NCBI GenBank assembly: GCA_003695455.1
Contig: RFJF01000906.1
Location: forward strand, 1 to 10,559
Origin: Chloroflexota bacterium
Lineage (GTDB): Bacteria; Chloroflexota; Anaerolineae; 4572-78; J111
Reading direction: 5' to 3'
DNA length: 10,559 bases
The position numbers and the translations under genes are program-made. The notes beneath the pieces were generated by a model. That model searched no databases. It worked only from the letters and a program-made list of their open reading frames with translations, and was not told where the DNA came from. This document shows, in pieces, positions 7,004 to 10,559 of this stretch. The first letter of the stretch is position 1, and every line of letters begins with the position of its first letter.

Positions 7004-7878
7004 TGACTACTGCGTCACTGCGGGCCACATTAATTGGCGCCACGGCCATTTTAATGTGGTCCACCCTGGCTTTGTTTACCGCCCTCAGCGGCACAATTCC
7101 ACCGTTCCAACTCACGGCGATGGCCTTCACCATCGCATTTTTTATTGGGCTGGCGTTGTGGCTGCGCACCGGCAACGGCATTTTATCGAACCTGAAATTA
7201 CCTGGCCGGGTCTGGATTTTGGGTATTGGCGGCCTGTTTGGGTATCACTTTTTTTATTTTATGGCCCTGCGCAACGCCCCGGCCGTAGAAGCCAGCCTGA
7301 TTGCCTACCTGTGGCCGTTGCTGATTGTGGTATTTTCTGCCCTGCTGCCCGGCGAACGACTGCGCTGGTTTCACGTGGCCGGCGCGCTGCTTGGTTTTGT
7401 GGGGGCCATTTTGCTGGTCACGCGCGGCCAGGGATTGTCATTTGAGCCACAATACCTGGTGGGGTACATTGCCGCGCTGGTTTGCGCGCTAACGTGGTCC
7501 AGTTATTCGGTGTTGTCCCGGTTTGTGGGCAGCATCCCCACCAATTCGGTGGGCGGATTTTGCGGGGCCACGGCCATTCTGGCAACGCTGGCCCACCTGA
7601 TGTTTGAGCAACCGGTGTGGCCGGCCGGCATTGAGTGGCTGGCCGTGGCGGCGCTCGGGCTGGGGCCGGTGGGCGCGGCATTTTTTACGTGGGACTACGG
7701 CGTCAAACGAGGGAACATTAAGGTTTTGGGAGCACTGTCTTACGGCGCGCCGCTATTATCAACCTTGCTGCTCATTACGTTTGGGCTGGCCCAGGCAAGT
7801 TGGTCGGTGGTGCTGGCCTGCATTTTTATTGTGGGCGGTGCAATTTTGGCCAGCCTTGAGTTTTTGGCAACGGCATAA
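7003..7878 (+). CDS. EamA/DMT-superfamily exporter, YddG-like
   Basis: This is a 291-residue inner-membrane transporter of the drug/metabolite transporter superfamily, with two EamA halves (about residues 9-140 and 153-287) and about ten predicted membrane helices. Several stretches resemble E. coli YddG, an exporter of aromatic amino acids and some toxic compounds: ATLIGATAILMWST at the N-terminus, VEASLIAYLWPL (95-106), GVKRGN (233-238) and ALSYGAPLLSTLLL (244-257). An aromatic amino-acid or hydrophobic metabolite/drug efflux role is inferred from that likeness, recalled rather than computed. The ATG at 7003 shares its A with the TGA stop of the pentapeptide gene and has a strong GGAGGA at 6991-6996, 6 nt upstream, inside that gene; this start is preferred over the in-frame TTG at 7000. 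The overlap implies translational coupling. No clear terminator follows. Confidence 0.92.
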   Translation: MTTASLRATLIGATAILMWSTLALFTALSGTIPPFQLTAMAFTIAFFIGLALWLRTGNGILSNLKLPGRVWILGIGGLFGYHFFYFMALRNAPAVEASLIAYLWPLLIVVFSALLPGERLRWFHVAGALLGFVGAILLVTRGQGLSFEPQYLVGYIAALVCALTWSSYSVLSRFVGSIPTNSVGGFCGATAILATLAHLMFEQPVWPAGIEWLAVAALGLGPVGAAFFTWDYGVKRGNIKVLGALSYGAPLLSTLLLITFGLAQASWSVVLACIFIVGGAILASLEFLATA

Positions 7879-7956
7879 TCAAAAAATTCGCGCCAAAATA
7901 AAACGGGCAAGTTTTTTGGTTGCGCACGTTATTAGGAATTTCATCCAAAATTGCCA

Positions 7957-7985
7957 TTGTGAAGACAGAAAAACCGTGCTATACT
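7957..7985 (+). promoter_or_regulatory. Likely sigma70-type promoter for the response regulator operon
   Basis: The -35 box TTGTGA (7957-7962) and -10 box TATACT (7980-7985) are separated by the optimal 17 nt, matching consensus at 4/6 and 5/6. Transcription would start near 7992, giving a leader of about 90 nt before the ATG at 8083. The rest of the 204-bp gap (7879-8082) holds only a weak imperfect hairpin (7891-7925) and a 10-bp palindrome TTCCGCGGAA (8061-8070). Confidence 0.6.
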
Positions 7986-8082
7986 TCAAAAAGAAGCGTT
8001 GCCGTTCTTTTACAAAAGGGTTTGCAATAGCTCAAACAAGAGAGTAAAATGTTCACACTATTCCGCGGAAGGGGTTGGATTA

Positions 8083-8514
8083 ATGGCTAACATTCTCTAC
8101 GCCGAAGACGATCGCGATTGCCGAGAGCTTTTTGCCTTTGCACTCAGAACCAACAATCACACGGTTCACGAAGCCATCAATGGCGCGCAGGCAGTACAAA
8201 TTGTGCGCGAAGAAGCAATTGACCTGGCGTTACTGGATGCCCGAATGCCGATGGTTACCGGCTATGATGCGGCCCGCGTTATTGCCAAAGAACGGCCAGA
8301 CCTGCCGGTGATTTTCCTCAGCGCGCGCGGGATGCGTCGCGAAATTGCTTTGGCGTTTGATTGCGGCCCCATGGTGGTTGATTACCTCATTAAACCCATT
8401 GCTCCCCAAAAATTAGTGGAAGTAGTTGAATACATCATTGAAAGTGTCCGCGTGAGGGGCCTTGATTCCGTCCGGCAGGAAAATCTGGCCCGTGAATTTG
8501 TACCCCAATGGTAA
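8083..8514 (+). CDS. Stand-alone receiver-domain response regulator
   Basis: This 143-residue protein consists of a single CheY-like receiver domain with no output domain. The acidic pocket is Glu8-Asp9-Asp10, the phospho-acceptor Asp52 lies in LLDARMP, the switch Ser80 is in FLSARG, and the conserved Lys104 is in DYLIKP. Spacing from Ser80 to Lys104 is 24, about two more than in CheY, because the usual GADDYL segment reads CGPMVVDYL. The start at 8083 is chosen because GGAAGGGG at 8067-8074 gives 8-nt spacing and the receiver fold begins at MANILYAEDD; the upstream ATG at 7999 would overlap the likely promoter region. The phosphatase gene follows 15 nt after the stop in the same frame, so the receiver probably controls that phosphatase. 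No histidine kinase is present in the window. Confidence 0.93.
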   Translation: MANILYAEDDRDCRELFAFALRTNNHTVHEAINGAQAVQIVREEAIDLALLDARMPMVTGYDAARVIAKERPDLPVIFLSARGMRREIALAFDCGPMVVDYLIKPIAPQKLVEVVEYIIESVRVRGLDSVRQENLAREFVPQW

Positions 8515-8529
8515 GGATGGTGGACCCCC

Positions 8530-9783
8530 TTGGACAGCATCCAACACGCCCTGGAAACGGCGCTGGGCGTACTCCCCCGGGAAGACCTTGAAGTTCTAAA
8601 AGATACAGTTGTGGTGAGCAATCACCCGGCAGAATCCATCATTTGCCACGAAGGCGACGTGGAATACGTTCTCTATATTATTCAGGAAGGGAACGTGGCC
8701 TTTACCAAAAAAATGGAACACGGCGACCAACTGTTGGGTTACAAAAGCACCGGCGAGTTTTTTGGCGAACTGGGCGTGCTAGACCACGCCCCCCGTGCGG
8801 CTACCGTTCACGCCATTTCAGACTGCACCCTCATTGAAATCCACGAAGACGCGCTCGATATTCTGCTGGCCCGTAACCCCTCCGTATCCAGAGCCATTAT
8901 GCGCGGCATTACCCGCAGCATGCGAGACACCGACCAGATTACCATTGCCAAACTTCAATTCACCAATGAGGAGCTGGCCCGCGCCAACCATGAACTGGCG
9001 CAAGCCCTGGAAGATTTACGCGCCGCCCAGGCCGAACTTCTGCGCCGTGAGCGCATGAAACGCGATCTTGAAATTGCAACCCAGGTTCACAAAGGCATTC
9101 TGCCGGTTTCATTCCCGGATATTCCGCACTTTGAATTTGCCGCCGCCGCGCGTCCGGCCCGTGAAATTGGCGGCGACCTGTACGACGTCATCAACATAAA
9201 CAATGAGCAGGTGGGGCTGGTTATGGCCGATGCCTCCGGCAAGAGCGTGCAGGCTGCCATTTACATGGCCATTGTCAAGGCGCTGATTTTAAGCCAGGCC
9301 CAGGCCAACCTGTCCACCGTTGAGGTGGCGCACCGGGTACACAACCTGCTGATGAAAGTTTCAACCGCAGAAATGTTTGTGACCGTCTTTTATGCCAACC
9401 TCAACTACCGCACCCGGCACATGAGCTACATCCGCGGCGGGCACGACCGCCCTGTCTTTTACCAGGCCGCCAGCGGTACCACTCGCCTGCTTGAACCGCC
9501 GGGCCGTTTTTTGGGCCTGCTGCCCAACCTGATTGTTGAAGAAGATGGCCTCACATTTGAGCCCGGCGATGTGCTGGTTTGTTACAGCGATGGCGTGACC
9601 GACGCTGTCCGCGCCGCAGACAAATCTATGTACGGTCTGGGCCGCCTGCGGAAAATTGTAGCCCGCGAACACCACCGCCCGGCGCAGGAGCTGGTTGACA
9701 TCATTGTTGATGATGTAGACCGTTTCAGAGACGGTGCAGACCAACCCGATGACCTGACCCTGCTGGTCACCAAAGCCGTGTAA
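8530..9783 (+). CDS. cNMP-binding / SpoIIE-type PP2C phosphatase (RsbU-like)
   Basis: This 417-residue cytoplasmic signalling protein has three parts. Residues ~15-125 are a cyclic-nucleotide-binding fold with the phosphate-binding cassette FGEL (78-81) and Arg89 in APRAA, so ligand binding looks intact. Residues ~138-185 form a helical or coiled-coil linker (NEELARANHELAQALEDL). Residues ~195-417 are a PP2C-like SpoIIE domain with metal-binding motifs GGDLYD (Asp216, Asp219), DASGKS (Asp234), CYSDGVTDA (Asp354) and DDLTLLV (Asp407/408). Family members usually dephosphorylate STAS anti-anti-sigma factors in partner switching; none is encoded here. The start is TTG at 8530: the frame is closed by the regulator's TAA at 8512, no ATG or GTG lies between, AAGGATGGTGG at 8513-8523 gives a ribosome site, and later starts would cut the cNMP fold. 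Co-transcribed with the response regulator. Confidence 0.93.
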   Translation: MDSIQHALETALGVLPREDLEVLKDTVVVSNHPAESIICHEGDVEYVLYIIQEGNVAFTKKMEHGDQLLGYKSTGEFFGELGVLDHAPRAATVHAISDCTLIEIHEDALDILLARNPSVSRAIMRGITRSMRDTDQITIAKLQFTNEELARANHELAQALEDLRAAQAELLRRERMKRDLEIATQVHKGILPVSFPDIPHFEFAAAARPAREIGGDLYDVININNEQVGLVMADASGKSVQAAIYMAIVKALILSQAQANLSTVEVAHRVHNLLMKVSTAEMFVTVFYANLNYRTRHMSYIRGGHDRPVFYQAASGTTRLLEPPGRFLGLLPNLIVEEDGLTFEPGDVLVCYSDGVTDAVRAADKSMYGLGRLRKIVAREHHRPAQELVDIIVDDVDRFRDGADQPDDLTLLVTKAV

Positions 9784-9815
9784 TAAATTGGGAGCACGGA
9801 GTAAAAAATAAGGCA

Positions 9816-9840
9816 CAGGGGAAATATTAAGCTTCCCCTG
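9816..9840. other. Hairpin in the phosphatase-SH3 gene spacer
   Basis: CAGGGGAA (9816-9823) and TTCCCCTG (9833-9840) form a perfect 8-bp stem with a 9-nt AT-rich loop, 33 nt after the phosphatase stop. No T-run follows on either strand, so it is not a classic intrinsic terminator. It may be a transcript-stabilising or attenuating structure, or part of a dispersed intergenic repeat. The rest of the 108-bp spacer is a C-rich stretch (9835-9865) holding two copies of a CCCCTGAYT motif 20 nt apart. Confidence 0.55.
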
Positions 9841-9891
9841 ATTCCCGCCTCCTGCCCCCTGACTTCTATTAAATTTTGAGGAGCCAAATCA

Positions 9892-10497
9892 ATGTCACAG
9901 TGGGATGATAAAACCCGCAGAACCCGCCGCCCCCGCCGCATCGAAGAAGTTGGTTCGGCTGAAGTTGGTTTTCCCATTGCCTGGGTGCTGATTGGCGGAC
10001 TGTCTGGCCTGCTGATTATTGGGCTGGTTGGGCTGGGTGTGGTTAACATTTTGCGCAAACAAGCCGCAGTCACGCCAACGCCATCGGCCATTCCGGGGCT
10101 GGCCCCCACCCAACCCATCGAAGACAACAGCGCGGCCCCCGCCGGCGCCACCCCCACCATTCCGCCGGTGGTCACACTTGAACCCACCATTACCCCCAGC
10201 CCCACGGCCACGCCGGTTCCCACCGTGCCGGCCGGGCTGGCCCCCGCCGTGTACGCCAAAGTAGTTGGCACCGGCGGCGCCGGTGTTAGCCTGCGCGCCG
10301 GCCCCGGAACCAACAACTCGCGGCTCAACGTGGCCCCGGAAGAGAGCGTGGTGTTTGTGGTTGACGGCCCTCGCGCCGACGAAAACCAGGCCGAATACGT
10401 CTGGTGGTTTGTCCGGGACGCCGACGGCAACGAGGGCTGGGCCGTGCAGGATTTTCTGGAACCTACCCTGCCCCCGGAAAAAGAAGATTCGCAGTAA
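9892..10497 (+). CDS. Membrane-anchored bacterial SH3-domain protein
   Basis: The 201-residue protein has an Arg-rich cytoplasmic N-terminus (residues 9-16), one membrane helix (~27-54), a Thr/Pro/Ala-rich extended linker (~60-117, repeated TPTP/TPSP), and a C-terminal SH3b domain (~120-190) with LRAGPG (134-139), WWFV (171-174) and GWAV (182-185). Positive charges before the helix predict an N-in topology with the SH3b domain outside. SH3b domains commonly bind peptidoglycan or other cell-surface ligands; that role is inferred. No catalytic domain accompanies it. The ATG at 9892 has a good GAGGAG at 9878-9883 with 8-nt spacing. It lies on the same strand 108 bp after the phosphatase and may be co-transcribed, although a hairpin occupies the gap. 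TP-rich linkers joined to SH3b domains are common in Anaerolineae-type Chloroflexota. Confidence 0.9.
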   Translation: MSQWDDKTRRTRRPRRIEEVGSAEVGFPIAWVLIGGLSGLLIIGLVGLGVVNILRKQAAVTPTPSAIPGLAPTQPIEDNSAAPAGATPTIPPVVTLEPTITPSPTATPVPTVPAGLAPAVYAKVVGTGGAGVSLRAGPGTNNSRLNVAPEESVVFVVDGPRADENQAEYVWWFVRDADGNEGWAVQDFLEPTLPPEKEDSQ

Positions 10498-10516
10498 TCC
10501 CCAAAACCCGGCGGGG

Positions 10517-10545
10517 TTGGCAATCTGCCGCCAAACAAATATAAT
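10517..10545 (+). promoter_or_regulatory. Near-consensus sigma70-type promoter at right edge
   Basis: TTGGCA (10517-10522, 5/6 to TTGACA) and TATAAT (10540-10545, 6/6) are separated by exactly 17 nt. It starts 20 nt after the SH3b gene's stop and points rightward out of the window, so it should drive a gene starting beyond 10559. It is the best promoter match found here. Confidence 0.72.
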
Positions 10546-10559
10546 GAACGCCGCCCCGG

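Noticed and set aside
7891..7925. Intrinsic terminator after the exporter gene
   Set aside because: Only an imperfect CCAAAA/TTTTGG stem with a bulge can be drawn and no T-run follows it, so I do not call it a terminator.
9582..10538. 318-codon minus-strand frame opposite the phosphatase end and the SH3b gene
   Set aside because: It crosses two well-supported genes and a spacer, and its translation is Ser/Pro/Gly-rich with no domain. It is a shadow of high-GC coding sequence.

Overview
The window looks like a chromosomal segment of a GC-rich, free-living bacterium, most plausibly a member of the Chloroflexota (Anaerolineae-like). The clues are indirect: an Ala/Gln-rich lipoprotein, a membrane-anchored SH3b protein with a long Thr-Pro linker, a very long pentapeptide-repeat protein, and stand-alone receiver and SpoIIE-type phosphatase signalling genes. 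Taxonomy is an inference; there is no rRNA or marker gene here.

Left part (1-2383): the 3' three-quarters of argG (argininosuccinate synthase) followed after 4 nt by a complete argH (argininosuccinate lyase), the last two steps of arginine synthesis. A perfect 15-bp inverted repeat with A- and T-tracts (2407-2436) closes this operon and also serves the convergent gene on its other side, so it is a bidirectional terminator.

Middle part (2452-7878): a minus-strand lipoprotein gene with an Ala-rich helical stalk, a tandemly duplicated ~90-residue C-terminal domain and a Pro-Lys hexad tail. An 88-bp divergent intergenic region with a 27-nt dyad separates it from a 991-residue pentapeptide-repeat protein. 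That protein has about 187 pentapeptides in unbroken register, and its stop codon overlaps the start of a YddG-like EamA/DMT exporter. Pentapeptide protein and exporter are therefore one transcription unit.

Right part (7879-10559): a likely sigma70-type promoter, then a stand-alone receiver-domain response regulator. Fifteen nt later and in the same frame comes a cNMP-binding/coiled-coil/SpoIIE-type (RsbU-like) PP2C phosphatase starting at TTG. Together they read as a phosphorelay input and a partner-switching output split by one stop codon. A 108-bp spacer with a hairpin leads to the SH3b membrane protein. The window ends with a near-consensus promoter (TTGGCA-N17-TATAAT) for a gene lying beyond the right edge.

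The most unusual object is the pentapeptide needle. It carries a second-order pattern: outward-facing Val/Ile-Phe-Phe ladders stacked exactly one coil apart occur four times on particular faces. Together with the adjacent dyad and the coupled exporter, this is the part of the window most worth following up.
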